Part shown: one piece after another, positions 51,259 through 60,465 of the stretch
Layout: every line of letters begins with the position of its first letter
Numbering within the stretch: position 1 is the first letter of the stretch
Assembly: GCA_049890195.1 (NCBI GenBank)
Contig: JBMHBY010000003.1
Span: forward strand, 62,001-126,000
Reading direction: 5' to 3'
DNA: 64,000 nt
Origin: JAYQKL01 sp049890195
GTDB taxonomy: Bacteria > Pseudomonadota > Alphaproteobacteria > RS24
Made by a program: the position numbers and the translations under genes
The notes under the pieces: model-generated
Databases searched by the model: none
Told to the model about the DNA's origin: nothing
The model's input: the letters and a program-made list of their open reading frames with translations, nothing else

Positions 51259-53055
51259 CTAGTAAACGCGCGCTTTGGGTTCAATATAGCTGACCTCATT
51301 GGTCAGGGTGTAATTGTGGACGTCACGATAACCGATGGTCGCCTTGCCGCCCTTGCGGGTATCTGAGACCCAGGCCAGTGTATGCTTCATCCATTCGCCG
51401 TCATCGCGGTCCGGATAATCCTCACGCGCATGACCGCCTCGGCTTTCCTCTCTGGCATTGGCGCCTTCAACAGTTGCGACGGCCTGCACCACCAGATTGT
51501 CAAACTCCAGCGTTTCAATCAGGTCGGAGTTCCAGACCAGCGAGCGGTCGGAGACAGAAATGTCGGACATGCCCTCGACGACTTTCGCCATGCGCTGACA
51601 GCCTTCCTCCAGAACATCACCCGTGCGGAACACGGCACAGTTTTCCTGCATGGTGCGCTGCATTTCAAGGCGCAGCTCCGAGGTCGGCGTGTTACCGTCG
51701 GCGTTGCGGAAGTGATCCAAACGGTCAAGCGCCTCCTGACCGGCATTGGTGCCGATGTCAGCGTGGCTTTCGCCAGGCGTCACCAGTTCGGCGGCGCGGA
51801 TGGCCGAGGCGCGGCCGAAAACCACCAGGTCAATCAGGGAATTGGATCCAAGTCGGTTGGCGCCGTGCACGGACACGCAGGCCGCCTCCCCAATCGCCAT
51901 CAGGCCCGGCACAGTGCGTTCCGGGTCGGAGTCGGTCGGGTTCAACACCTCGCCGTGATAATTGGTCGGGATGCCACCCATATTGTAATGCACGGTCGGC
52001 AGTACCGGAATCGGCTCTTTGGTGACATCGACACCGGCAAAAATACGGGCGCTTTCGGAAATCCCCGGCAGACGCTCGGCCAGCACATCCGGGTCAAGAT
52101 GGTCCAGATGCAGGTAAATGTGGTCCTTGTTCGGGCCCACCCCGCGGCCTTCACGGATCTCAATGGTCATGGAGCGCGAGACAACATCGCGCGACGCCAG
52201 ATCCTTGGCGGACGGGGCATAGCGTTCCATGAACCGCTCGCCCTCGGAATTGATCAAAATGCCGCCTTCGCCGCGCGACCCTTCGGTGATCAGGCAGCCG
52301 GCGCCGTAAATGCCGGTCGGGTGGAATTGCACAAACTCCATGTCCTGCAGCGGCAGGCCGGCACGGATGCACATGGCCGACCCGTCTCCGGTGCAGGTGT
52401 GGGCGGAGGTGGCCGAGAAATAGGCGCGGCCATATCCGCCGGTCGCCAGAATGGTCTGATGACCACGGAAGCGGTGCAGGGAGCCGTCCGCCATGCACAG
52501 GGCCGTGACGCCGACACACCGGCCCTCATCATCCATCAACAGATCAAGGGCGAAATATTCAATGAAAAACTCCGTTTCATGGCGCAAAGACTGGCCGTAA
52601 AGCGTATGCAAAATGGCATGGCCGGTCCGGTCGGCGGCGGCGCAGGTGCGCTGGGCAATGCCCTCGCCGAAATTGGTGGTCATGCCGCCGAACGGACGCT
52701 GATAGATGTTGCCGTCCTCGGTTCTGGAAAACGGCACGCCGAAATGCTCCAGCTCATAAACAGCCTCCGGCGCGTTGCGGCACAGATACTCAATGGCGTC
52801 CTGATCGCCCAGCCAATCTGACCCTTTGACCGTGTCATACATGTGCCAGCGCCAGTCATCATCGCCCATATTGCCGAGTGCCGCGGAAATGCCGCCCTGG
52901 GCGGCGACCGTGTGCGAGCGGGTCGGGAAAACCTTGGAGATGCAGGCCGTCTTCAGGCCGCGTTCGGCTGCGCCAAGCGCGGCACGCAAACCGGAGCCAC
53001 CGGCCCCGACGACGACAACATCAAAATGGTGGTCTGTAAATTCATACGCAGTCAT
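51259..53055 (-). CDS. sdhA: succinate dehydrogenase flavoprotein subunit
   Basis: A 598-residue flavoprotein that oxidises succinate to fumarate. The Rossmann motif is VVVVGAGGSGLRAALG, and the covalent FAD His lies in RSHTVAAQGGISAALGN. HTCTGDGSAMCIRAGLPLQDMEFVQFHPTG and SRGEGGILIN supply substrate and flavin contacts. GLMAIGEAACVSVHGANRLGSNSL is the late FAD block. The ATG at 53055 is preferred over a GTG two codons earlier. It faces the cytoplasm, bound to SdhB. Confidence 0.98.
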   Translation of the reverse strand: MTAYEFTDHHFDVVVVGAGGSGLRAALGAAERGLKTACISKVFPTRSHTVAAQGGISAALGNMGDDDWRWHMYDTVKGSDWLGDQDAIEYLCRNAPEAVYELEHFGVPFSRTEDGNIYQRPFGGMTTNFGEGIAQRTCAAADRTGHAILHTLYGQSLRHETEFFIEYFALDLLMDDEGRCVGVTALCMADGSLHRFRGHQTILATGGYGRAYFSATSAHTCTGDGSAMCIRAGLPLQDMEFVQFHPTGIYGAGCLITEGSRGEGGILINSEGERFMERYAPSAKDLASRDVVSRSMTIEIREGRGVGPNKDHIYLHLDHLDPDVLAERLPGISESARIFAGVDVTKEPIPVLPTVHYNMGGIPTNYHGEVLNPTDSDPERTVPGLMAIGEAACVSVHGANRLGSNSLIDLVVFGRASAIRAAELVTPGESHADIGTNAGQEALDRLDHFRNADGNTPTSELRLEMQRTMQENCAVFRTGDVLEEGCQRMAKVVEGMSDISVSDRSLVWNSDLIETLEFDNLVVQAVATVEGANAREESRGGHAREDYPDRDDGEWMKHTLAWVSDTRKGGKATIGYRDVHNYTLTNEVSYIEPKARVY

Positions 53056-53087
53056 GTTCACTTATCTTTCTCTTTTCAGGAACAGGG

Positions 53088-53468
53088 TCAGGCCAGCGCA
53101 ATCTTCAAAAGGGCAAGGACGCTCGCAACACCTACAGTCAGGGTGAAAAAATTGTTCAGGACAATGGCGGTCAGCTTGGTCGCTTCACCGTGGACATAAT
53201 CCTCAATGACAACTTGCAGCCCCAGCCTGGCGTGCCAGACGGCACTAAGGATGAGCAACAACATGATTACGGACACCACAGGGTGCCCGAGATAGGCGGC
53301 GACACTGGCATGGTCGGCGCCGATATGCGCCACAAGGGACGCAATAAAGAAAATTGAAAGCGGAATGTTGGCGACAGCCGTCACCCGTTGCAACCAGAAA
53401 TGCTCCGTGCCTTTTTTGGCGGAACCGAGACCACGGACACGCGACAGAGGGGTACGCATTTCACTCAT
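53088..53468 (-). CDS. sdhD: succinate dehydrogenase membrane anchor subunit D
   Basis: A 126-residue membrane anchor with three hydrophobic helices. The N-terminal MRTPLSRVRGLGSAKKGTEHFWLQRVTAVANIPL and WHARLGLQVVIEDYVH are typical of alphaproteobacterial SdhD; the His after SAVW is the likely haem ligand region. The ATG at 53468 shares a base with the sdhC stop (TGATG) and has GGGAG 7 bases upstream, so I prefer it to the GTG one codon earlier. It forms the quinone site with SdhC and SdhB. Confidence 0.94.
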   Translation of the reverse strand: MSEMRTPLSRVRGLGSAKKGTEHFWLQRVTAVANIPLSIFFIASLVAHIGADHASVAAYLGHPVVSVIMLLLILSAVWHARLGLQVVIEDYVHGEATKLTAIVLNNFFTLTVGVASVLALLKIALA

Positions 53469-53878
53469 CACAAGGCTCCCATATACCAGTAGGCCAGAAC
53501 CCAGCTGGCAACCGCCAGAACCAGCGGCATGACGGCGGTAATGCGGGCCAGTGTTTCAACTGTGTTCAACTCAAACCCGCGACCCGTATCCCACACAAAA
53601 TGGCGCAGGCCACCGAACATGTGATGGAACAAGGCCCAGGTGTAGCCAAACAGGACAAGCTGCCCAAACCATGAACCGGCGACAGAGAGAAACTGGCCAT
53701 AAGCCTCTGGGCCGGTCGCCACGGCGGTCAGCCACCACACCAGCAGACCCGTTCCGGCATAAAGCGCAATGCCGGTGGCACGGTGCAGGATGGACAGGGC
53801 CATGGTCAGGGTCCATCTGTAAATCTGGATATGCGGCGATAAGGGGCGCGCCTGGATATGTTGTGTTTGGTCAGTCAT
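53468..53878 (-). CDS. sdhC: succinate dehydrogenase cytochrome b556 subunit C
   Basis: A 136-residue membrane anchor. RPLSPHIQIYRWTLTMALSILHRATGIAL is the SdhC signature, with the Ser/Arg pair of the quinone site, and FHHMFGGLRHFVWDTG carries the haem-ligating His. There are three membrane helices. It is the first gene of sdhCDAB and is preceded by a strong promoter in the 92-bp gap after the CitE-like gene. Confidence 0.96.
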   Translation of the reverse strand: MTDQTQHIQARPLSPHIQIYRWTLTMALSILHRATGIALYAGTGLLVWWLTAVATGPEAYGQFLSVAGSWFGQLVLFGYTWALFHHMFGGLRHFVWDTGRGFELNTVETLARITAVMPLVLAVASWVLAYWYMGAL

Positions 53879-53903
53879 GATCTCACCGAAAAAAGCTTAA
53901 TTG

Positions 53904-53932
53904 TTTATAGCCGTTCTAAGTCTGGCTGTCAT
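53904..53932 (-). promoter_or_regulatory. sigma-70-type promoter of sdhCDAB
   Basis: On the minus strand ATGACA (53932-53927) and TATAAA (53909-53904) are separated by exactly 17 bases. Transcription should begin near 53897, leaving a leader of about 20 bases. Confidence 0.7.
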
Positions 53933-53970
53933 CCGCTCGGATGCGTTAAGGTGTCGCAATCACGGGAATC

Positions 53971-54876
53971 TCAGCCTTGACCGGCCTGAGCATCGGTTTC
54001 CAGTTCGCGAATCCGCCCGGCCAGAGCCAACAAGTGTTTGGCCTGCTCGAAATGCAGCCTTTCGGTCATTTTACCGGCCACCGACAACACCCCTTTGCCG
54101 GCGTTTTCCGGTGCTTCAAAAGCGGCAACAACCGCCTGAGCCTGCACGACGGCCTGCTCAGAAGGGGCAAAAACACGGTTGGCAACCGCCAGTTGTGCAG
54201 GGTGTATCAGGGTTTTGCCGTCAAACCCGAAAGCCGCCCCCTGCCGGCATTCCTGCGCCAGCCCGTCTTCATCCGTATAATCATTGTAAACGCCGTCCAG
54301 GGCGGCCAAGCCATTGGCCCGCGCAGCCAGGACGCACAGGCTCATTGCCGCCTGCAGGGGTTCACGATGCGCCATGGCCTCAGCCTGCATGTCCTTGAGC
54401 AGATCATTGGAGCCGAAAACCAGAGCCGCCAAAGGTGAACTGCGGGCGCAGGATGCAATCTCCTCGGCATTCAATATGCCTTTTGGGGTTTCCATCATCG
54501 CCCATAACGCCATGCCGTCCGGCACATGCATGGCGACTTTCATGAGATCTTCGGCGGCGCAGACCTTGGGCACCAAGAGAGCATCAGGTGTGACCTGCGA
54601 CAGGTCCAAGACATCATCCATGCCCCATACGGTGTCCAACGCATTGATGCGGACAATGACCTCACGGGCGCCGTAACCACCGGCCGCAACAGCCTTGCAG
54701 ACCGTTTCGCGGGCCGTCACCTTATCGTCCGGATGAACGGCATCCTCGAGATCAAAGACCAGACAGTCCGCCGGCAGGGTTTTGGCTTTGTCCAGGGCCC
54801 GCTGATTGGCCCCGGGCATGTACAGCACACTGCGGCGCGGCCGGACTGGGTTGGTCAAGCTTGGCATATCGGGCAC
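53971..54876 (-). CDS. HpcH/HpaI aldolase / CitE-like family (malyl-CoA lyase or thioesterase type)
   Basis: A 301-residue TIM-barrel protein of the CitE/Mcl family. RRSVLYMPGANQRALDKAKTLPADCLVFDLEDAV is the classic N-terminus. The metal-binding Glu/Asp come from DLEDAV and WAMMETPKGILNAEEIA; VFGSNDLLKDM and GFDGKTLIHPAQL follow. Members cleave malyl-CoA or citramalyl-CoA or hydrolyse malyl-CoA; sequence alone does not choose among them. It lies upstream of sdhC on the same strand, but the sdh promoter lies between. An asd gene precedes it. Confidence 0.85.
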   Translation of the reverse strand: MPDMPSLTNPVRPRRSVLYMPGANQRALDKAKTLPADCLVFDLEDAVHPDDKVTARETVCKAVAAGGYGAREVIVRINALDTVWGMDDVLDLSQVTPDALLVPKVCAAEDLMKVAMHVPDGMALWAMMETPKGILNAEEIASCARSSPLAALVFGSNDLLKDMQAEAMAHREPLQAAMSLCVLAARANGLAALDGVYNDYTDEDGLAQECRQGAAFGFDGKTLIHPAQLAVANRVFAPSEQAVVQAQAVVAAFEAPENAGKGVLSVAGKMTERLHFEQAKHLLALAGRIRELETDAQAGQG

Positions 54877-54892
54877 CTTGTCCTGCGGCAGC

Positions 54893-55909
54893 CTACTTCT
54901 TCAAATATCCGGCCGCCAGCTCCTCTGCTATCTGAACCGCATTCAACGCGGCCCCTTTGCGCAGATTATCAGAAACGACCCAGAAATTCAGCCCGTTTTC
55001 AACTGAAGGGTCTTTCCGCAGACGTGAGACGAAAGTGGCGTAATCGCCGACGCACTCCACCGGTGTGACATACCCGCCGTCCTCACGCTTATCGACGAGC
55101 AAAATCCCCTCCGCTTCGCGCAGAATATCCCATGCTTCCTTCTCGGAAATCGGGTTTTCAAACTCAACATTGACCGCCTCGGAATGACCGACAAAAACCG
55201 GCACCCGCACGCAGGTCGCCGTCAGCTCAATTGACGGGTCAATGATCTTTTTGGTCTCGGAGACCATTTTCCACTCTTCCTTGGTGCTGCCGTCCTCCAG
55301 AAACACATCGATATGCGGAATGACATTAAAGGCGATCTGCTTGGTGAAATTTTCCTGCTTCAGCTCATCATTGACAAAAACGGCGCGGGTCTGGGTGAAC
55401 AGCTCATCCATGGCGGCATTGCCGGCGCCGGAAACGGACTGATAGGTCGACACGACGACGCGTTTGATTTTGGCCGCATCATGCAAGGGTTTCAGAGCCA
55501 CGACCAGCTGAGCGGTCGAGCAGTTCGGATTGGCGATGATGTTGCGGTTTGTATAGCCGGCCAAGGCGTCCGGATTGACCTCCGGCACCACCAACGGCAC
55601 ATCCTCGTCCATGCGGTAGAGCGAGGAGTTGTCAATCACCACACAGCCGGCTGCCGCAGCCTTGGGGGCAAATTCCTTGGTCGCGGCGGAACCGCAGGCA
55701 AACAGGGCAAGGTCGGCTTTTGACCAGTCATAATGCTCCAGCGCCGAGACGGTCAGGATCTTGTCGCCGAAACTGACCTCCTTGCCGACCGACCGGCTTG
55801 AGGCAAGCGCATCCACCCGCTCGACCGGAAACTTGCGGTCATCCAGTATATTGAGGATTTCGCGGCCCACATTCCCGGTGGCGCCGGCAACAGCAATCAC
55901 ATAGCTCAT
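54893..55909 (-). CDS. asd: aspartate-semialdehyde dehydrogenase
   Basis: A 338-residue enzyme that makes aspartate semialdehyde for lysine, threonine and methionine synthesis. NADP-binding is by VAVAGATGNVGREIL-type residues near 5-20. The acyl-enzyme Cys130 is in ANPNCSTAQLV, and VVVSTYQSVSGAGNAAMDEL and RVPVFVGHSEAV complete the site. The ATG at 55909 starts the domain; an upstream extension of 29 codons is rejected. leuB precedes it by 25 bases, a conserved neighbour. Confidence 0.97.
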   Translation of the reverse strand: MSYVIAVAGATGNVGREILNILDDRKFPVERVDALASSRSVGKEVSFGDKILTVSALEHYDWSKADLALFACGSAATKEFAPKAAAAGCVVIDNSSLYRMDEDVPLVVPEVNPDALAGYTNRNIIANPNCSTAQLVVALKPLHDAAKIKRVVVSTYQSVSGAGNAAMDELFTQTRAVFVNDELKQENFTKQIAFNVIPHIDVFLEDGSTKEEWKMVSETKKIIDPSIELTATCVRVPVFVGHSEAVNVEFENPISEKEAWDILREAEGILLVDKREDGGYVTPVECVGDYATFVSRLRKDPSVENGLNFWVVSDNLRKGAALNAVQIAEELAAGYLKK

Positions 55910-55934
55910 GACAAAACCCCTTGGCGTTCCCTTT

Positions 55935-57035
55935 TTAGCTGGTCGCGGCCTGCAATTCGGCCAAAATGGCATCGCCCATGCCGTCCGTGCCGACACGGGT
56001 GAAACCGTCCTGCATGATGTCTCCGGTGCGCACCGTGTTCAAAACATTGGTCACGGCCGCTTCCAGCAAATCCGCATCCGCACCACGGTCAAACGTGTAG
56101 CGCAACGCCATGGCGAATGACATGATGGAAGCAATCGGATTGGCGAGATTCTGTCCGGCGATGTCCGGTGCCGACCCATGCACAGGTTCATACATGGAGT
56201 TGGCGCGGCCATTCTCGCCGGCCTCCCCCAAAGAGGCCGAGGGCAGCATGCCCAGGGAACCGGTCAGCATGGCCGCAACATCTGACAGCAAGTCGCCAAA
56301 CAAATTGTCGGTCACGAGCACATCATATTGTTTTGGATTGCGCACCAGCTGCATGGCGCAATTATCCGCCAGCACATGCTCCAGCGCCAGCTCAGGATAT
56401 TCAGCCGTGATAACTTTCGTCACCTCTTCGTTCCACAGCCGGCCGCTCTCCATGACATTGCGTTTTTCCGCCGAGGCCAGCCGCTTGTCGCGTTTCATGG
56501 CCAAGTCACCGGCGACACGGGCGATGCGCTCAATCTCATAGGTTTCATAAACCTGTGTGTTGACACCGCGGCGCTGGCCGTTGCCGAGATCCTCAATGCC
56601 GCGCGGTTCGCCGAAATAAACGCCGCCGGTCAACTCGCGCACAATCATAATATCAAGGCCTTCAATGATGTCGCGCTTCAGGGATGACGCATCCGCAAGT
56701 GCCGGAAAGCAGATGGCGGGGCGCAGATTGGCGAACAGGCCGAGGTCGTTGCGCAGGCGCAACAGGCCGGCTTCCGGGCGCACATCATAAGCGACATTAT
56801 CCCATTGCGGGCCGCCGACAGCCCCAAACAGAACCGCGTCACACGCATGCGCCTTGTCCATCGCCTCGTCGGTGATGGCGACACCATGCGTGTCATGAGC
56901 GATGCCGCCGACCAAATCCTCCTCGATCGAAACGTCAAAACCACGATGCGTGCCAAACCAATCAATGATGCGGCGAACTTCAGCCATAACTTCAGTGCCG
57001 ATACCGTCACCCGGCAAAATCAAAATCTTATCCAT
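55935..57035 (-). CDS. leuB: 3-isopropylmalate dehydrogenase
   Basis: A 366-residue NAD-dependent decarboxylating dehydrogenase of leucine synthesis. LILPGDGIGTEVMAEV, LLRLRNDLGLFANLRPA, IVRELTGGVYFG, VLVTDNLFGDLLSDVAAMLTGSLGMLPSASL and EPVHGSAPDIAGQNLANPIA are all present, which covers the substrate arginines and the metal-binding Asp. It lies 27 bases after leuD in leuC-leuD-leuB-asd. Confidence 0.97.
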   Translation of the reverse strand: MDKILILPGDGIGTEVMAEVRRIIDWFGTHRGFDVSIEEDLVGGIAHDTHGVAITDEAMDKAHACDAVLFGAVGGPQWDNVAYDVRPEAGLLRLRNDLGLFANLRPAICFPALADASSLKRDIIEGLDIMIVRELTGGVYFGEPRGIEDLGNGQRRGVNTQVYETYEIERIARVAGDLAMKRDKRLASAEKRNVMESGRLWNEEVTKVITAEYPELALEHVLADNCAMQLVRNPKQYDVLVTDNLFGDLLSDVAAMLTGSLGMLPSASLGEAGENGRANSMYEPVHGSAPDIAGQNLANPIASIMSFAMALRYTFDRGADADLLEAAVTNVLNTVRTGDIMQDGFTRVGTDGMGDAILAELQAATS

Positions 57036-57062
57036 AATGTCTCCGGAACCCTTTATCCTGGC

Positions 57063-57665
57063 TCAAGACCAGGGCTTGGTGTTCAGCTCAGCCTCAAACG
57101 CATCGATTTTGTCCTTTTTTTGCAGGGCCAGGCCGATATCGTCCAAGCCGTTCATCAGACAATGCTTGCGGAACTCATCCACATCAAAAGCGATGGTGTC
57201 ACCATTCGGGGCGGTGATGGTCTGGGCTTCAAGGTCAACGGTCATCCCGGCATTGGTGCTGTCACCGGCCGCCGCCATCAACACCTCAACCTGCTCAGTC
57301 GGCAGGACAATCGGCAAAATGCCGTTTTTGAAGCAGTTGTTGAAGAAGATATCCGCAAAGCTCGGCGCGATGATGCAGCGGATGCCGAAATCGAGCAAAG
57401 CCCAAGGCGCATGTTCACGGCTTGACCCGCAGCCGAAATTATTGCCGGCAATCAGGATTTGTGCAGACCGGTAGGGTTCTGTGTTCAGAACAAAATCGGC
57501 GATCTCATCACCCTCAGCCGTGTAGCGCATTTCATCAAACACATTTTTGCCCAGCCCCTCACGCTTGATGACCTTGAGAAACTGCTTCGGGATAATCATG
57601 TCCGTGTCGATGTTGATCAGGTTCAACGGAGCCGCAATCCCATTCAAAACGGTGAATTTCTGCAT
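57063..57665 (-). CDS. leuD: 3-isopropylmalate dehydratase small subunit
   Basis: A 200-residue swivelling-domain subunit that pairs with LeuC. INIDTDMIIPKQFLKVIKREGLG and the loop GNNFGCGSSREHAPWAL bind substrate. FADIFFNNCFKNGILPI is the conserved C-terminal block. The two-subunit hydratase isomerises 2-isopropylmalate to 3-isopropylmalate. It starts 12 bases after leuC on the same strand. Confidence 0.97.
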   Translation of the reverse strand: MQKFTVLNGIAAPLNLINIDTDMIIPKQFLKVIKREGLGKNVFDEMRYTAEGDEIADFVLNTEPYRSAQILIAGNNFGCGSSREHAPWALLDFGIRCIIAPSFADIFFNNCFKNGILPIVLPTEQVEVLMAAAGDSTNAGMTVDLEAQTITAPNGDTIAFDVDEFRKHCLMNGLDDIGLALQKKDKIDAFEAELNTKPWS

Positions 57666-57677
57666 TTTTCCCTCCGC

Positions 57678-59096
57678 TTACAGTTTTCTGATGTCAACAA
57701 AATGACCGGCCAGAGCTGCGGCTGCGGCCATTTCGGGCGAGACCAGATGGGTACGCCCGCCGCGCCCCTGCCGGCCCTCAAAATTCCGGTTGGACGTCGA
57801 GGCACAGCGCTCGCCGGGCGCCAGCTTGTCAGCATTCATGGCCAGACACATGGAGCACCCCGGCTCCCGCCATTCAAATCCGGCATCTATGAACACACGG
57901 TCCAATCCTTCAGCCTCGGCCTGTTCCTTGACCAGACCTGATCCGGGTACAATCATGGCATTCACGGTGTCAGCAACTTTGGCGTTATCCGTTTTGCCGA
58001 TAATGGCGGCTGCGGCGCGCAAATCCTCAATGCGGCTGTTGGTGCAGGAGCCGATAAAAACGCGGTCAATCGCCACTTCCTCCATCGGGGTGCCGGCTTT
58101 CAGGTCCATATATTCCAGCGCCCGCTCAGTGGCCCCGCGTCGGGCCGCATCAGCAATATCAGCCGGATCGGGAACCGTGCCGTCAATCGGCACCACATCC
58201 TGCGGGCTGGTGCCCCAGGTCACCAGAGGCGGGAATGCGGCCGCGTCAATGGTGATCTCCTTATCAAAAACAGCGTCATCATCTGTTTTCAAGGTTTTCC
58301 AATAGGCCACAGCCTCATCCCAGTCAGCGCCCTGCGGGGCTTTCGGGCGTCCTTTGAGATAGGCAAAGGTTTTTTCATCGGGTGCAATCAAACCTGCGCG
58401 GGCACCGGCTTCAATGGACATGTTGCACAAGGTCATCCGGCCTTCCATGCTCAGCGCCTCGATCGCCGGCCCGGCATATTCAAGTACAAAACCTGTGCCG
58501 CCGGCAGTGCCGATTTCACCGATGATCGCCAAGGCAATATCCTTGGGCGTAAAATAATCCGGGGCTTCACCAACGACATTGATGCGGAAATTCTTGGCTT
58601 TACGTTGTTGTAAGGTCTGGGTCGCCAGCACATGCTCCACTTCAGATGTGCCGATGCCCTGTGCAAGCGCTCCGAATGCCCCATGTGTCGAGGTGTGGCT
58701 GTCACCACAGACAATGGTGAGACCGGGCATGGTGAAGCCCTGCTCCGGGCCGGTGACATGCACAATACCCTGACGCTTGTCCATCATGCCGACATGTTCA
58801 ATGCCGAATTCCGCGCAGTTGGCATCAAGGGTCTGAATCTGGATGCGGCTGTCATCATCCTCGATTGCCTCAACTCCGCCGGAACGGTCAGTGGTCGGGA
58901 TGTTGTGGTCCGCGACGGCCAGTGTTTTTTCTGGTGCGCGGACCTTGCGTCCGGCCATGCGCAGACCTTCAAAAGCCTGCGGGCTGGTGACCTCATGAAC
59001 CAAGTGGCGGTCAATATAAATCAGGCAGTTGCCGTCTTCCTGCTCATCAATCAGATGCGCCTGCCAGATTTTGTCATAAAGCGTGGTTCCAGACAT
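57678..59096 (-). CDS. leuC: 3-isopropylmalate dehydratase large subunit
   Basis: A 472-residue aconitase-family subunit with a [4Fe-4S] cluster. The cluster Cys lie in FIGSCTNSRIEDLRAA and GCSMCLAMN. IYIDRHLVHEVTSPQAFEGLR and CGDSHTSTHGAFGALAQGIGTSEVEHVLATQTL are hallmark blocks. The ATG at 59096, preceded by GAGAGG, begins the family's MSGTTLYDKIWQ; a 9-codon extension upstream is rejected. An 80-bp gap separates it from rplS. Confidence 0.97.
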   Translation of the reverse strand: MSGTTLYDKIWQAHLIDEQEDGNCLIYIDRHLVHEVTSPQAFEGLRMAGRKVRAPEKTLAVADHNIPTTDRSGGVEAIEDDDSRIQIQTLDANCAEFGIEHVGMMDKRQGIVHVTGPEQGFTMPGLTIVCGDSHTSTHGAFGALAQGIGTSEVEHVLATQTLQQRKAKNFRINVVGEAPDYFTPKDIALAIIGEIGTAGGTGFVLEYAGPAIEALSMEGRMTLCNMSIEAGARAGLIAPDEKTFAYLKGRPKAPQGADWDEAVAYWKTLKTDDDAVFDKEITIDAAAFPPLVTWGTSPQDVVPIDGTVPDPADIADAARRGATERALEYMDLKAGTPMEEVAIDRVFIGSCTNSRIEDLRAAAAIIGKTDNAKVADTVNAMIVPGSGLVKEQAEAEGLDRVFIDAGFEWREPGCSMCLAMNADKLAPGERCASTSNRNFEGRQGRGGRTHLVSPEMAAAAALAGHFVDIRKL

Positions 59097-59176
59097 TATA
59101 AACCTCTCATGCGTTATAGGCACAATTCAAACCCGAAAAGGGCATTCAACATTTCACGATTACAGCCGGCGAAGGC

Positions 59177-59608
59177 TTAGCTGTCGGCTGTTTCCGTCTC
59201 CGGCGCTGCTGCCGCAACCGGAGCGGCGGCACCTGTCGTGTCCTTGCGGGCTGTCCGACGCTCGGCGATGCGTGCCGCCTTGCCGGTCAATCCGCGCAGA
59301 TAATAGAGCTTGGAGCGCCGTACGCGTCCGCGACGAACGAGCTCAATGCTGTCCACCAGCGGGCTGTAGATCGGAAACACACGCTCAACACCTTCACCAT
59401 AGGAGATTTTCCGCACCGTGAAATTGGCGTTAAGGTCAGAACCTGAGCGGGCGATGCACACGCCTTCATAAGCCTGGATCCGCTCACGCGAACCTTCTTT
59501 CACCTTCACATTGACCTTCAGGGTGTCGCCGGCCTGGAAGTCAGGAATGCTTTTGTCCGCGGCGATTTCGTTGATATGCTCGCGGTTCAGTTCGTCAATC
59601 AGGTTCAT
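59177..59608 (-). CDS. rplS: 50S ribosomal protein L19
   Basis: A 143-residue L19. The conserved core runs from MNLIDELNREHINEIAADK through GDTLKVNVKVKEGSRERIQAYEGVCIARSG to the C-terminal VRRSKLYYLRGLTGKAARIAE. About 25 Ala/Thr/Glu-rich residues are appended at the C-terminus, as often in this class. It contacts 16S rRNA at a bridge between subunits. The ATG at 59608 begins the domain. A 143-bp gap separates it from trmD, so it may have its own promoter. Confidence 0.97.
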   Translation of the reverse strand: MNLIDELNREHINEIAADKSIPDFQAGDTLKVNVKVKEGSRERIQAYEGVCIARSGSDLNANFTVRKISYGEGVERVFPIYSPLVDSIELVRRGRVRRSKLYYLRGLTGKAARIAERRTARKDTTGAAAPVAAAAPETETADS

Positions 59609-59751
59609 CTTACTAACCTTTGGTTTTAGGCCGCAATCCACGGCAAATTCGGCACAATCAGCGCGCCTGCTAAAATGTTGTTGGCAATTAACACAATATG
59701 GCGCCGTTTGTCACCCCCAAAAGGGCAATAAAAGACATAATTAAGCCGAAT

Positions 59752-60465
59752 TCAGCCTTTTTCGTCCTTTTGCGCCGACAAATATTTCGCGAACAGGTCC
59801 GGCCGCCTGATTTTTGTCAGTTTTTCGGCCTCCATGCGGCGCCAATCCGAGACTTTTTCATGGTTGCCGGAGGTCAGGACATCCGGGATTTTCATATCCT
59901 CCCAGACCGCAGGGCGGGTGTAATGCGGATATTCCAGCAGATGATTTTCAAAGCTCTCTTCCGCAGACGACTCCGCCCCGCCCATCACCCCCGGCAACAA
60001 ACGCACAACTGCATCAATAATGACCTGCGCCGCCATGTCGCCGCCGGACAGGACATAATCGCCAAGGCTCACCTCCTCAATCCGCCGGCGCTGGAACAAA
60101 CGTTCGTCAACACCTTCAAAGCGCGGGCAGAAAATCATGACCCCCGGCCCCGCCGCCAGCCGCTTCACCCGGTCCTGGGTCAGGGCCGCGCCGCGTGGGG
60201 AAGGCACCAATAAGGGCAAATCAGGGTTTTTCCCGCAGGCGGCATCAATCGCCGCGGCCGCCACATCAGCGCGAATAACCATGCCCGCGCCACCGCCGGC
60301 CGGTGTGTCATCGACATTTTGATGCTTGCCAAGCCCATGGTTGCGCAAAGCCTCGGTCTGCAAAGACCATATCCCCTTTTCCAAAGCGCGGCCGCTCAGG
60401 GATTGGCCCAGCAGGCCCGGGAACGCCTCCGGCATCAAGGTGATGATATGGGCCGTCCAGCTCAT
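59752..60465 (-). CDS. trmD: tRNA (guanine-37-N1)-methyltransferase TrmD
   Basis: A 237-residue SPOUT methyltransferase that prevents +1 frameshifts by methylating G37. LMPEAFPGLLGQSLSGRALEKGIWSL, GGGAGMVIRADV, CPRFEGVDERLFQ and the knot segment GDYVLSGGDMAAQVIIDAVVRLLPGVMG are all present. Its ATG overlaps the rimM stop by ATGA, as in the conserved rpsP-rimM-trmD order. Confidence 0.97.
   Translation of the reverse strand: MSWTAHIITLMPEAFPGLLGQSLSGRALEKGIWSLQTEALRNHGLGKHQNVDDTPAGGGAGMVIRADVAAAAIDAACGKNPDLPLLVPSPRGAALTQDRVKRLAAGPGVMIFCPRFEGVDERLFQRRRIEEVSLGDYVLSGGDMAAQVIIDAVVRLLPGVMGGAESSAEESFENHLLEYPHYTRPAVWEDMKIPDVLTSGNHEKVSDWRRMEAEKLTKIRRPDLFAKYLSAQKDEKG

Noticed and set aside
51382..52821. 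A 479-codon plus-strand frame opposite sdhA
   Set aside because: It is a shadow of a highly conserved flavoprotein. High G+C at third positions makes stop codons scarce on the opposite strand.
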